Source of the DNA: GCA-2862585 sp965277895
GTDB taxonomy: Bacteria; Bacteroidota; Bacteroidia; Flavobacteriales; UBA7312
NCBI GenBank assembly: GCA_965277895.1
Contig: CBDIDR010000001.1
Span: 1,054,001 to 1,118,000, forward strand
Direction: 5' to 3'
Length of the DNA: 64,000 nucleotides
Shown here: piece by piece, positions 1 to 8,612 of the stretch
Layout of the letters: the number at the start of each line of letters is the position of its first letter
How positions within the stretch are numbered: the first letter of the stretch is position 1
Made by a program: the position numbers and the translations under genes
Notes under the pieces: generated by a model
Seen by the model: the letters and a program-made list of their open reading frames with translations, nothing else
Database searches by the model: none
Told to the model about the DNA's origin: nothing

Positions 1-93
1 ATTCAGGAGTTGAGGTCTTTAAATTACAACCTTAAAGACATGGCTATATTATGCCGTACTAAAAAAGAAACGTTTGAAGCAGCATCTGTCTAA
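1..93 (+). pseudogene. Upstream fragment of AddA-like helicase, out of frame with the rest
   Basis: Frame 1 from the left edge reads as helicase sequence, including DMAILCRTKKE, the usual 'D-I-A-I-L-x-R-x-x-x-E' segment of UvrD/RecB-type helicases. It ends in a TAA at 91-93. The expected continuation (LSAAGVNVLSDEALLL) is found in frame 3 from about position 90. Frame 3 has its own stop at 33-35, so it cannot be the upstream coding frame. Adding one base near 88-91 would join the two parts cleanly. This is either a real 1-nt deletion or a sequence error. Confidence 0.75.
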
Positions 94-110
94 GTGCTGC
101 AGGTGTAAAT

Positions 111-1499
111 GTGTTATCAGACGAGGCACTTCTACTAAACGCTTCCAAAGATGTTCATTTTGTATTATCTCTTTTGAGTTTTTTACATCATCCGTCAGAT
201 AAAGTAGCACAGACTTTTATACTGACTTACCTTCACCATAGGATAAATGATGAAAAACTTCCTATTCATAAATTATTACTATCAGTAGGAGAGGGAGATA
301 TAAAATCCTTTTATTCTTATTTAGAGTCTTTAGGAATCCGATTTGTTCCGCAGTCATTATGGGAGCTACCTATTTACGATTTGGTTGAGCGATTAATTCA
401 AGTGTTTAATCTATCATCTACAGACATATATCTGCAGTATTTTCTAGATGCAGTACATAAATTCTCAATAAAGAATAGCAATGATGTCTCGGCTTTTTTA
501 GAGTGGTGGGAAAAGAACAATGAAAAAGAAGCCATTGTAGTACCAGAAGATACAAAGGCAGTTAAGGTTATGACGGTACATAAGTCCAAAGGACTAGAGT
601 TTCCCATTGTATTTATTCCTTTCAATTGGAAAATAGGAAAGCCAGCAGAGGAATTATGGGTAGATGCTAAGGGTAAGATTAAGAAAATGAAAGTGGCTTT
701 ATTAGACAATACAAAAGAATTGGAAAAGTCTGATTATGCCGAACTTCACAAAGGTGAGAGTGATAAATCCTTGATGGACGATTTAAATGTTCTGTATGTA
801 GCCATGACGCGACCCAAAGAGCAGTTGTACATATACACCGAATCCTTTGGTAGTGGCGATAAACCTAATTCCTTGAGCCAGTTAATAGCTCATTATTTTA
901 AAGATGCTGCCACTGAATTCCCCGTTCGAATAGGGCAGTTATTACCAAAACAAAATACAGACGAAGAACCAGATAATGGTTATCACTTATCTTACACCTC
1001 TTTAGCCAATTGGAGAAAGGTTATACAGTTAAAAAACAATTCAAATCAACTTTGGGATGTGAATTTAGACCGCCAACAATGGGGGAGTCTTTTGCACGAT
1101 GCCTTATCAAAGATTCATTATTTGGAAGATAAAGACAAGGTGCTTAATGATTTGGAACGAAATGGTTTATTGACTTCAGAACTTAAATCTAAGCTAAGAA
1201 GTCGCCTTGATGATTTATTAAATGATGATGAAATTAAGCCTTTCTTTTCGGAAGAATGGAAGGTGAAAACGGAACAAGAAATACTGTTAGATAGTGGCGA
1301 CACCTACATTCCAGACCGTCTTTTAATTAAAGATGATGAGGTAAAGGTTATCGATTATAAAACAGGATCTAGTAAGAGAATGGAAAGTCATAAATCTCAA
1401 GTTGATAATTATTCTAACTTGCTGAAAATGATGGGTTTTAGAAAAATATCTAAATATATCGTTTATACAGAAAATATAGAAAAAGTAGTATCGTGGTAG
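111..1499 (+). CDS. UvrD/RecB-type helicase-nuclease, C-terminal part (AddA-like)
   Basis: This is the C-terminal half of a superfamily 1A helicase fused to a RecB-type nuclease, the AddA-like subunit of a double-strand-break end-resection complex. Motif V-like sequence VMTVHKSKGLEFPIVFIPF lies near residues 152-170. Motif VI-like sequence LNVLYVAMTRPKEQLYIY lies near 225-242. A PD-(D/E)XK core (acidic residue, then VIDYKTG) lies near 405-415. The GTG at 111 is only the first possible start after the frameshift and sits inside a conserved segment (GVNVLSDEALLL), so it is not a natural start. The following AddB-like gene overlaps by 7 nt, which indicates translational coupling. The Walker A part lies beyond the left edge. 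Confidence 0.85.
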   Translation: MLSDEALLLNASKDVHFVLSLLSFLHHPSDKVAQTFILTYLHHRINDEKLPIHKLLLSVGEGDIKSFYSYLESLGIRFVPQSLWELPIYDLVERLIQVFNLSSTDIYLQYFLDAVHKFSIKNSNDVSAFLEWWEKNNEKEAIVVPEDTKAVKVMTVHKSKGLEFPIVFIPFNWKIGKPAEELWVDAKGKIKKMKVALLDNTKELEKSDYAELHKGESDKSLMDDLNVLYVAMTRPKEQLYIYTESFGSGDKPNSLSQLIAHYFKDAATEFPVRIGQLLPKQNTDEEPDNGYHLSYTSLANWRKVIQLKNNSNQLWDVNLDRQQWGSLLHDALSKIHYLEDKDKVLNDLERNGLLTSELKSKLRSRLDDLLNDDEIKPFFSEEWKVKTEQEILLDSGDTYIPDRLLIKDDEVKVIDYKTGSSKRMESHKSQVDNYSNLLKMMGFRKISKYIVYTENIEKVVSW

Positions 1500-4258
1500 G
1501 CTCATTTTTAGAACATATTGCCAAAGAAATACTTTCAAACAGAAAGCGTATGGATGGTTTGACTATAGTCTTGCCTTCAAAGCGTTCTATTGTTTTTCTA
1601 AAACACCATTTGTCTCAAAAGATAGATGAACCTATTTGGTTACCAAAGATCTATTCTATTGAAGATTTTATAACTGAACTTTCTGGCTTAAATACACTTG
1701 ATAATTTGAGTTTACAGTTTCGACTGTATGAGGTATTCAACACCAATAGACCACCAGAAAACGATGATACTTTCGAGCAGTTTTTAAAATGGAGTCAGAC
1801 CATACTGTATGATTTTAATGAGATGGATCGCTATATGGTTGATGCCAAGGCATTACTTACCAACCTTAGAGACATTAAAGAACTGGAACTTTGGAGTCTG
1901 AACAGTGCAGAGCTTACTGCCTTTCAGGAGAAATACGTGCAGTTTTTCGCCTATTTGTTTGAATGGTACACAGCATTTACAAGCTCTTTATTAGAGGATA
2001 ATTTAGCCTATCAGGGACTGGCTTATAGGAAAGCGGCTGACAATATACAAAGCGTAAAACATCAGTTCGATGAGGTGTGGTTTGTAGGACTAAACGCCCT
2101 AACCACAGCAGAAAATCAGATTGTAAATCATTTTGTAACTCATAAAAATGCCCGTTTGTTTTGGGATGCAGATGCCCATTATGTAGAAAATGAAAAACAT
2201 GAGGCCGGTCTATTTCTAAGGCAACATTTTCAGAAGTGGGGTGCTAGTAAATTAACTAACTACTTTAAAAAGGATAAAACAATAAACATAATAGGTTGTG
2301 CCAAAAATGTCGGTCAGTCTAGAGTAGCTGGTAATCTTTTGAGCGATTTAGCTTCTGATGATTTAAAAAATAGTCAGACAGCTTTAGTTCTTGCCGATGA
2401 AAACCTTTTGTTTCCCGTACTGAATAATTTGCCTGAGAGCATAAATGCTGTAAATATTACCATGGGTGCTCCCATTGGCACTACGCCATTGTATAGCCTG
2501 ATTGATTTACTCTTTAAATCACACCTTAAGAAAGCCAATAATCTACAACAGAAGTTCTTTACTAAAGACCTACAGAAAATCTTCAGACACCCTTACATGA
2601 GCCGCTTGTTTGAGCCTACACTATTTAAGGATATAAACCAGTATTTGGGGAAAGAAAAGATACTTTTTGTGAGTGCTTCTACTTTAAGAAAACACTTTAA
2701 TCAGCATAAGCAGTGGGATGTATTATCATTACTGTTAGGGGATTGGAGTGAGACGGATATGTGTCTTCATAGCATCAAATCACTTTTGGATGCCTTGAAG
2801 AATCAGCTGATTTCTGAAAAAGCCAGTGTGGAGTCTGAAATTTTATTTTCTTTTTATAAATCCTTGCAAGTATTGGAGAATCACCTCGTGGATTTTCAGG
2901 GTGAGATGGATTTAAAGACCCTCAGAGCCATCTTTTTCCAAATTATAGGTAAGGAGACCATATCCTTTATGGGAGAACCTCTTAATGGTCTACAGATGAT
3001 GGGTGTCTTAGAAACGCGAACACTGGACTTCAAAAACCTCATTGTTCTTAGCGTAAACGAAGAAAAACTGCCAGCAGGTAAGTCGGTTAATTCTTTTATC
3101 CCTTTTGTGTTGAAGAAGTATTTTAAAATGCCAACTCATGAGGAGAGAGATGCTATTTTTGCTTATCACTTTTACCGTTTGCTACAACGTGCTGAAAACG
3201 TTTTTTTACTCTACAATACCCAAAGCGACGATTTTGGAAGTGGCGAAAAGAGCCGTTTCATTACGCAGATAAGCACCGAGCTTTCACATTTGGACATTAA
3301 TGAACAAGTGCTACAATCCAACGCTTCAACTTCTACATCTTTTCAACCAATTCATATTAGTAAAACAGATGAAGTAAAAGAACGCATACTAGATTGGGCA
3401 ACGCACAAAGTATCGCCAACTTCCCTAAATACATTTATAAACTGTAAGCTGCAATTTTACTTCAAGTACATTGCTAAAATATATGTTGAAGACGATTTGG
3501 TAGAGTTCATGGAAGCTCATTCTTTTGGTACTATAATTCATGAGGCATTACACCATGCTTATCAGGTTTATTTGGAAGCTCCATTGACCGAAGAAAATTT
3601 AGATCACATACAAGAACTTACCCTCGCTTTGATTGATGAAGGCTTTAAAAAGGAAGTGGGACAAGGCATGTATCAAGGTAAGAATCACCTTATTTGGAAA
3701 GTAGCACAACGACTCACCAAGAACTATTTTGAGACGGAAAAACAATTTATAAGAGACACGATCGCACCTCTAAAGGTAACAGATACCGAACGGTCTTTGC
3801 CTTATGAACTGACGGTAAAAGGTGTGAATTTCAAACTCTTTGGAAATGTGGATAGGGTAGATCAAGTAGGAGATTCCATTCGTATAGTAGATTATAAATC
3901 GGGTAAGGTGGAGCAAAAAGATTTGAGTTTCAAAGAATTTTCCGAACTGACCACTAATCCTAAAAAGTCCAAAGCCTTTCAGCTTATGACCTATGCTTAC
4001 CTCTATTCCAAAAGTGTGTTGAAAGACGATACTGCTTTTAGAGCAGGGAATTATTCCCTTAGAAATTTAGAGGATGGTTTGATATACGTTACAAAGAACA
4101 AAACTCCTCTAAAAATGGATGCTTTGGTTTTGGATGAATTTGAAGACGAATTGAAAGGATTACTATCCTCTATTTTAGATGAAAGAAATGATTTTTACCC
4201 TACTGATGATGAATCGGCTTGTAAATGGTGCGATTTCAAAACCGTATGTGGGAGGTAG
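1493..4258 (+). CDS. PD-(D/E)XK nuclease, AddB-like subunit
   Basis: Partner of the preceding AddA-like gene; together they probably form the cytosolic RecBCD/AddAB-type complex that processes broken DNA ends. The N-terminus contains TIVLPSKRSIVFLKHHL, a Walker-A-like segment of an inactive helicase fold. The C-terminus has the nuclease core (VDRVDQ, then IRIVDYKSGK) and a cysteine quartet: one Cys near residue 649 (NCKLQFYF) and three near 910-919 (CKWCDFKTVC). This matches the iron-sulfur staple of AddB nucleases. The start is a GTG overlapping the upstream stop by 7 nt; no better ATG exists near the N-terminus. It converges on the next gene with only 3 bases between stop codons. Confidence 0.88.
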   Translation: MVGSFLEHIAKEILSNRKRMDGLTIVLPSKRSIVFLKHHLSQKIDEPIWLPKIYSIEDFITELSGLNTLDNLSLQFRLYEVFNTNRPPENDDTFEQFLKWSQTILYDFNEMDRYMVDAKALLTNLRDIKELELWSLNSAELTAFQEKYVQFFAYLFEWYTAFTSSLLEDNLAYQGLAYRKAADNIQSVKHQFDEVWFVGLNALTTAENQIVNHFVTHKNARLFWDADAHYVENEKHEAGLFLRQHFQKWGASKLTNYFKKDKTINIIGCAKNVGQSRVAGNLLSDLASDDLKNSQTALVLADENLLFPVLNNLPESINAVNITMGAPIGTTPLYSLIDLLFKSHLKKANNLQQKFFTKDLQKIFRHPYMSRLFEPTLFKDINQYLGKEKILFVSASTLRKHFNQHKQWDVLSLLLGDWSETDMCLHSIKSLLDALKNQLISEKASVESEILFSFYKSLQVLENHLVDFQGEMDLKTLRAIFFQIIGKETISFMGEPLNGLQMMGVLETRTLDFKNLIVLSVNEEKLPAGKSVNSFIPFVLKKYFKMPTHEERDAIFAYHFYRLLQRAENVFLLYNTQSDDFGSGEKSRFITQISTELSHLDINEQVLQSNASTSTSFQPIHISKTDEVKERILDWATHKVSPTSLNTFINCKLQFYFKYIAKIYVEDDLVEFMEAHSFGTIIHEALHHAYQVYLEAPLTEENLDHIQELTLALIDEGFKKEVGQGMYQGKNHLIWKVAQRLTKNYFETEKQFIRDTIAPLKVTDTERSLPYELTVKGVNFKLFGNVDRVDQVGDSIRIVDYKSGKVEQKDLSFKEFSELTTNPKKSKAFQLMTYAYLYSKSVLKDDTAFRAGNYSLRNLEDGLIYVTKNKTPLKMDALVLDEFEDELKGLLSSILDERNDFYPTDDESACKWCDFKTVCGR

Positions 4259-4261
4259 TTT

Positions 4262-5071
4262 TTAATCTTTAAATATAAAAGAAGAGATACTTTTATCGTA
4301 ATCAACTACCAAATGAACCAATCCCATTTCAAGAGCTTCTTCGATATTATGTTTATCAATACCATAAACGATTTTACGCTTTAGGAGTTTTTTATTTTTT
4401 AAAAAGTAAAGGTGATTTTCATCAACTTCAGAAAAAAAGCTAGCCCAATAGTTAGGTTTATAACGTTCTGGGATAAGGTAGTAAGTCCATTCTTTCCCTT
4501 TATTAAAACCTTCAAGTACAGTTTGAATATTAGGATTTTTAGACTTCAAATAGGTTAAAAATAGAACGTTGGCATCTGCAACTAAAAAACGATCATAAGC
4601 ATTGTACTTTTCCATTAAAGATAAAAGGCTATCGGCAATGGTTTTTGAAGTTGTTTTAAAATCAAGGTAAACCGTTTGAAAAGCGTAGTCTTCTTGTAGT
4701 AATTCTTCTAATGTCAACACATTATTGCTGCTTATTTTGTCTTCGTGACGAATACTTAGATTTTCTATGTCTTCCCAATTAAGGTCATTTATGTCTTTGT
4801 CAATACCCAACAATCTTTTAAGATTATTGTCATGAAGTAACACTAATTTATGGTCTTTAGTAAAGTTCACATCTGTTTCCAGTGCAGTGAATCCAACTGA
4901 TTTGGATTGTAAAAATCCTTCATGACTATTTTCTGCTAAATGTGGCAAACCCCTGTGTGCAAAGAATGTATTATTAATGGGAGAGGGTATGTTTTGTTCT
5001 TTATTATGAGGTAAAACCAAGAATAGAAACAAACAAAAAAACAATAGAATACTTTTGTAGACAAACTTCAT
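4262..5071 (-). CDS. Glycerophosphodiester phosphodiesterase family protein
   Basis: Predicted to hydrolyse glycerophosphodiesters to glycerol 3-phosphate and an alcohol. The GDPD signatures are present: FFAHRG near residue 36, then E-N-S, ALETDVNFT (metal-binding Glu and Asp) and VLLHDNNLKR (catalytic His). The first 20 residues form a hydrophobic segment (LLFFCLFLFLVLP) that could be a signal peptide or membrane anchor, placing the enzyme outside the cytoplasm. At 269 residues it is normal for the family. It stands alone between the nuclease genes and tRNA-Glu. The substrate is not determined by the sequence. Confidence 0.88.
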   Translation of the reverse strand: MKFVYKSILLFFCLFLFLVLPHNKEQNIPSPINNTFFAHRGLPHLAENSHEGFLQSKSVGFTALETDVNFTKDHKLVLLHDNNLKRLLGIDKDINDLNWEDIENLSIRHEDKISSNNVLTLEELLQEDYAFQTVYLDFKTTSKTIADSLLSLMEKYNAYDRFLVADANVLFLTYLKSKNPNIQTVLEGFNKGKEWTYYLIPERYKPNYWASFFSEVDENHLYFLKNKKLLKRKIVYGIDKHNIEEALEMGLVHLVVDYDKSISSFIFKD

Positions 5072-5120
5072 TTGAACGTGTTAAGTAGGATGCAAGTTAC
5101 ATCAATCTGAAAATTAAGAC

Positions 5121-5150
5121 AAAAAAAACCCACTCTGAATGCAGAGTGGG
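5121..5150 (-). terminator. Intrinsic terminator of tRNA-Glu
   Basis: An 8-bp perfect stem (CCCACTCT / AGAGTGGG) with a 6-nt loop is followed on the minus strand by eight T residues. It begins 4 bases after the tRNA 3' end. Confidence 0.9.
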
Positions 5151-5154
5151 TTAG

Positions 5155-5226
5155 CAGCCCCTAGGAGAATCGAACTCCTGTTTCCAGGATGAAAACCTGG
5201 CGTCCTAACCACTAGACGAAGGGGCC
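5155..5226 (-). tRNA. tRNA-Glu (UUC)
   Basis: On the minus strand this folds as a 72-nt cloverleaf. The acceptor stem is GGCCCCT / AGGGGCT (closing G-U), the anticodon stem is CCAGG / CCTGG with loop TTTTCAT, giving anticodon TTC. The T-loop contains GTTCGATTC. The discriminator is G and no CCA is encoded. It has its own promoter upstream and a terminator 4 nt downstream, so it is a single-gene unit. Confidence 0.96.
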
Positions 5227-5255
5227 AGTGTGTTAGTCCTTAAAAAAGGCGAGTG

Positions 5256-5285
5256 CAAATATAATATCTTTTATAATTTCACAAA
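5256..5285 (-). promoter_or_regulatory. Bacteroidota-type promoter for tRNA-Glu
   Basis: On the minus strand TTTG (5285-5282) and TATATTTG (5263-5256) are separated by 18 bp. This matches the Bacteroidota sigma factor consensus (TTTG, about 19 bp, TAnnTTTG). It lies about 30 nt upstream of the mature tRNA. Confidence 0.8.
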
Positions 5286-5307
5286 GGGGTTAAGAAAAAA
5301 AATGAAA

Positions 5308-5979
5308 TTATTTTTCGCTGTTGAACCTGTAACCTAATTTTTTAGAGGTTTTTAGCTTCATTTTTTTGCTCATTTCCATCACTTGATGTACGCTTACGAC
5401 CTGAACATCTTTAAATGGAGGAGTAATTAGCTCAAAATCCATGGCATTTAGCATTAATTCTTCAATTATACTTTTGAGAATGTCTTTATTTAACACAGAA
5501 TGTTCAAAATCGTTGTAGAGAAAGCCCATTTTGTTAGTGCCGTCTGTAAAAAAGTGTTGGTCTTTGTTGATAAAAATACGTCCTAACAGAAAGCCTAAGT
5601 CATTTTCTCTGTGGTACTTGAAGCTGTCACTTAGAAAATTATAGACATTAATAACACCACAATAGGCACGGTATTTATCTTCTTTTACATACTTTGAATT
5701 CCATATTTGATGGGTTTTATCAAAAGAAAAGGTATTAGTATGCATGTGGAAGATGAGAGTGTCACCAGAAAATTTTATTTCAATTTCAAACTCGCCCTTG
5801 TCAGTAAATTTGACTTCAACGTTTTTGTCTATTGGGGAGATTTGATTCTCTAAATCATTGGACAGTTCTTTAGCTACTTCCTTTAAAGAATTAAAAGCCG
5901 ACTTACTTACTCTGAACACCTCCTGCTTAGTAGCCGCTTTTTTACTCAGTTTATCGATAATTTTTTTTGAACTATCCAT
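5308..5979 (-). CDS. Conserved hypothetical protein downstream of proS
   Basis: I do not recognise this 223-residue protein. It has no signal peptide or membrane segment and is probably cytosolic. The N-terminus is a lysine-rich helix (about residues 1-45). The middle is beta-rich (VEVKFTDKGEFEIEIKF and LIFHMHTNTFSF), followed by an aromatic stretch around YRAYCGVINVYNFL, and it ends in a basic tail. The ATG begins directly after the proS stop codon (TAAATG), so it is translated with proS. The leader between it and tRNA-Glu carries no terminator I can see. No function is inferred. Confidence 0.7.
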   Translation of the reverse strand: MDSSKKIIDKLSKKAATKQEVFRVSKSAFNSLKEVAKELSNDLENQISPIDKNVEVKFTDKGEFEIEIKFSGDTLIFHMHTNTFSFDKTHQIWNSKYVKEDKYRAYCGVINVYNFLSDSFKYHRENDLGFLLGRIFINKDQHFFTDGTNKMGFLYNDFEHSVLNKDILKSIIEELMLNAMDFELITPPFKDVQVVSVHQVMEMSKKMKLKTSKKLGYRFNSEK

Positions 5980-7455
5980 TTAGTAGGCTTTGGCAAATAT
6001 CACTTTTTGAGTTGATGGCTTTTTACTGTAAATGCATTCGCCTTCTTCTTTGGTGTTATTCAAAGGAATACAACGAATGGTTGCTTTGGTTTCTTCTTTT
6101 ATTTTTTGTTCAGTTTCTGCAGTTCCATCCCAATGGGCGTATACAAATCCTGAATCTTTAGACATCAATTCTTTAAAGTCTTCCCAGTCTTTAGCATGAT
6201 GCGTATTGTTATCTCTAAATTGTTGGGCTTTTAACAATAAAGTTTCTTGAATCTTTTCCAGTAAATGCTCAACCTTGTTAGTCAAATCATCCATACTAAT
6301 GACTTCTTTTTCTAAAGTGTCTCTCCGTGCCAATTCAACGGTACTATTTTCTAAATCTCTAGGTCCAATAGCAATTCTTAATGGTACTCCTTTAAATTCA
6401 TATTCAGAAAATTTCCAGCCTGGCTTGTGAGTGTCTCTATCGTCATATTTTACGCTAACACCTGCTTTTTCTAATTCCTTTTTAATGGATTTAGCTTTTT
6501 CGCTTATAGTATTTAACTGCTCTTCGCCTTTGTATATTGGTACAATAACGACTTGAAAAGGAGCGAGTTTAGGAGGAAGTACCAACCCATGGTCATCAGA
6601 ATGTGTCATAACAAGTGCTCCCATTAATCGAGTTGAAACTCCCCATGAGGTTGCCCAAACGTATTCTTGTTTTCCTTCTTTACTGGTGAATTTTACATCA
6701 AAGGCTTTGGCGAAATTTTGCCCTAGGAAGTGCGATGTCCCAGCTTGTAAAGCTTTACCATCTTGCATCAGTGATTCTATGCAATAGGTTTCTAGTGCTC
6801 CTGCAAATCGTTCGTTAGCACTTTTTAAACCTTTTATTACAGGCATTGACATAAAATCTTCTGCAAAACGTGCGTATACCTCAATCATTTGCTCAGTTTC
6901 TTCAATAGCCTCTTGTTTAGTAGCGTGTGCTGTATGCCCTTCTTGCCATAAAAATTCAGCAGTTCTTAAGAATAATCGTGTTCTCATTTCCCAACGAACT
7001 ACATTGGCCCATTGGTTTACCAAAATAGGCAGGTCTCTATAAGATTGTATCCACTTTCTATACGTATCCCAAATGATGGTTTCTGATGTTGGTCTTACGA
7101 TTAACTCCTCATCCAGCTTTGCGTCTGGGTCTACAACAACGGATTTACCATCTTCACTGTTTTTTAGTCTGTAATGCGTTACAACAGCACATTCCTTGGC
7201 AAAGCCTTCTACGTGTTCGGCTTCTTTACTTAAATATGACTTTGGAATGAATAAAGGGAAATAGGCATTGGAGTGTCCAGTTTCTTTAAACATTCTATCT
7301 AATTCACTTTGCATTTTTTCCCAAATGGCGAAGCCGTAAGGCTTGATAACCATACATCCTCTCACACCTGAATTTTCAGCCAAATCTGCTTTAACCACTA
7401 ATTCATTGTACCATTTCGAGTAATCCTCAGCTCGACTAGTGAAATTTTTTGCCAT
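5980..7455 (-). CDS. proS: Proline--tRNA ligase (type 3, eukaryote/archaea-like)
   Basis: Charges tRNA-Pro with proline in the cytosol. The 491-residue length, the absence of the bacterial editing insertion and the N-terminus (EDYSKWYNELVVKADLAE) identify the short, archaeal/eukaryotic-like form common in Bacteroidota. Class II synthetase motifs are visible: motif 2 around VNQWANVVRWEMRTRLFLRT and motif 3 around MGALVMTHSDDHGLVLPP. The HxGH-like and anticodon-binding regions follow (FQVVIVPIY onward). The start ATG gives the standard N-terminus. The next gene starts immediately at the stop codon. Confidence 0.97.
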   Translation of the reverse strand: MAKNFTSRAEDYSKWYNELVVKADLAENSGVRGCMVIKPYGFAIWEKMQSELDRMFKETGHSNAYFPLFIPKSYLSKEAEHVEGFAKECAVVTHYRLKNSEDGKSVVVDPDAKLDEELIVRPTSETIIWDTYRKWIQSYRDLPILVNQWANVVRWEMRTRLFLRTAEFLWQEGHTAHATKQEAIEETEQMIEVYARFAEDFMSMPVIKGLKSANERFAGALETYCIESLMQDGKALQAGTSHFLGQNFAKAFDVKFTSKEGKQEYVWATSWGVSTRLMGALVMTHSDDHGLVLPPKLAPFQVVIVPIYKGEEQLNTISEKAKSIKKELEKAGVSVKYDDRDTHKPGWKFSEYEFKGVPLRIAIGPRDLENSTVELARRDTLEKEVISMDDLTNKVEHLLEKIQETLLLKAQQFRDNNTHHAKDWEDFKELMSKDSGFVYAHWDGTAETEQKIKEETKATIRCIPLNNTKEEGECIYSKKPSTQKVIFAKAY

Positions 7456-7512
7456 TTTTTATATTGAAAGTTTGTTTGTAATTTTACAGTTGATTGTGCG
7501 TTATAAGTATGA

Positions 7513-7546
7513 CAAAATTAAACTTTTTAGCGAATAAGCATTCAAA
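7513..7546 (-). promoter_or_regulatory. Possible promoter for proS
   Basis: On the minus strand TAATTTTG (7520-7513) fits TAnnTTTG, with TTTG at 7546-7543. The 22-bp spacing is longer than usual. It lies about 58 nt upstream of the proS start. Confidence 0.4.
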
Positions 7547-7573
7547 GATTCGCTATCATTAAATAAATACATT

Positions 7574-8605
7574 ATGAAAAGTCCATTCCTTATTTTATTT
7601 TCATTCATCTTAATTTTTTCATCCTGCATTACTATTGAAACAACTTCATCGGGTTTTAAAGATGAAATATATTATACATCTGATAATTATGCCGAAGTTG
7701 CCGAGCAAGAGGCTACCGAAATTAGGCTTGAAGAGGAAGTAGCAGAGGAAGAATATTCAGAGGAGGAGAACTATGTTGACGAGTATGCTTCTGATGATTA
7801 TTACGATTATCAGTATTCTTCACGAATTAGACGTTTTCATGGTCCTAGCTTTGGCTTTGGCTATTACAATAATTATTTCACCAATTCTTTTTGGTATTCC
7901 AGCAATCCACTGCATTGCGGTGTGAGTATTTATTACGGCTATAACTTTTGGGATCCATTCTATTATGACCCATTTTATCATAGCTATGCTTACAGTCCGT
8001 TTTATTACCATCCTTTCTATCATCACCATCACCATGGCCATTATGGACATCATGGCTATCACGGGCATCATGGTGGTTTGTTAGCTTATGCTCCTACATA
8101 TTACAATTCATATGACAACAATAGTATTTATTATGGGCCTAGAGAAAATAATAAAAATAAAACGCCAGAGAGATTTGCTTCATTATACAGCGAAGAAGTA
8201 AAAAACAGAAAACCACAGACGACCTATTCTAAAGGTAATTTTGAAAATGATAAAAAGCCGAACTATAATGTTCAGCAAACTACAGAATTTGGAAGTAGAA
8301 GACCAACGTCAAATAAGATTAACAACTCCATTAATTCAAATTCAAAAGTGAATAATTCGTTTTCTAAACCTGTTTTTAACCAGTCTGTTAATACAAATAA
8401 GAAGCCGCAGAATAATAAACCAACTTATTCTAAACCATCTTACAATAAGCCTGTTTATAGTAAACCATCGAAAACTAAAAAACCTTTTGAAGATAATTCA
8501 ATAAAAACACCATCCAGTAATAAAACATATTCAAAACCATCTTTTAATTCTTCACCAAGAAGTTCTTCACCAAGAAGAGGAAGTAGTGGTAGAAGACCAA
8601 GATAA
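7574..8605 (+). CDS. Predicted lipoprotein with acidic, His/Tyr-rich and Lys/Pro-rich segments
   Basis: Function unknown. The N-terminus is a lipoprotein signal (hydrophobic stretch, then IFSSC with Cys near residue 18), so it should be anchored in the inner or outer membrane. Four low-complexity parts follow. Residues about 35-75 are strongly acidic (EEEVAEEEYSEEEN). About 76-155 are Tyr/Phe-rich. About 145-170 hold a histidine cluster (YHHHHHGHYGHHGYHGHHGG). The last 170 residues are basic and carry YSKPSYNKPVYSKPS-type repeats, ending in RRGSSGRRPR. The His cluster could bind metal, but that is only an inference. A FadL-like porin gene follows 7 nt downstream, suggesting one operon. Confidence 0.8.
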   Translation: MKSPFLILFSFILIFSSCITIETTSSGFKDEIYYTSDNYAEVAEQEATEIRLEEEVAEEEYSEEENYVDEYASDDYYDYQYSSRIRRFHGPSFGFGYYNNYFTNSFWYSSNPLHCGVSIYYGYNFWDPFYYDPFYHSYAYSPFYYHPFYHHHHHGHYGHHGYHGHHGGLLAYAPTYYNSYDNNSIYYGPRENNKNKTPERFASLYSEEVKNRKPQTTYSKGNFENDKKPNYNVQQTTEFGSRRPTSNKINNSINSNSKVNNSFSKPVFNQSVNTNKKPQNNKPTYSKPSYNKPVYSKPSKTKKPFEDNSIKTPSSNKTYSKPSFNSSPRSSSPRRGSSGRRPR

Positions 8606-8612
8606 TTAAGTT

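Noticed and set aside
7820..8071. 83-codon minus-strand frame rich in Met and Ile
   Set aside because: It is the complement of the His/Tyr-rich repeat of the lipoprotein; composition explains the open frame.
8400..8560. Short repeats (YSKP-type) that could look like a repeat array
   Set aside because: They are in-frame codon-level repeats of unequal length without spacers; no CRISPR.
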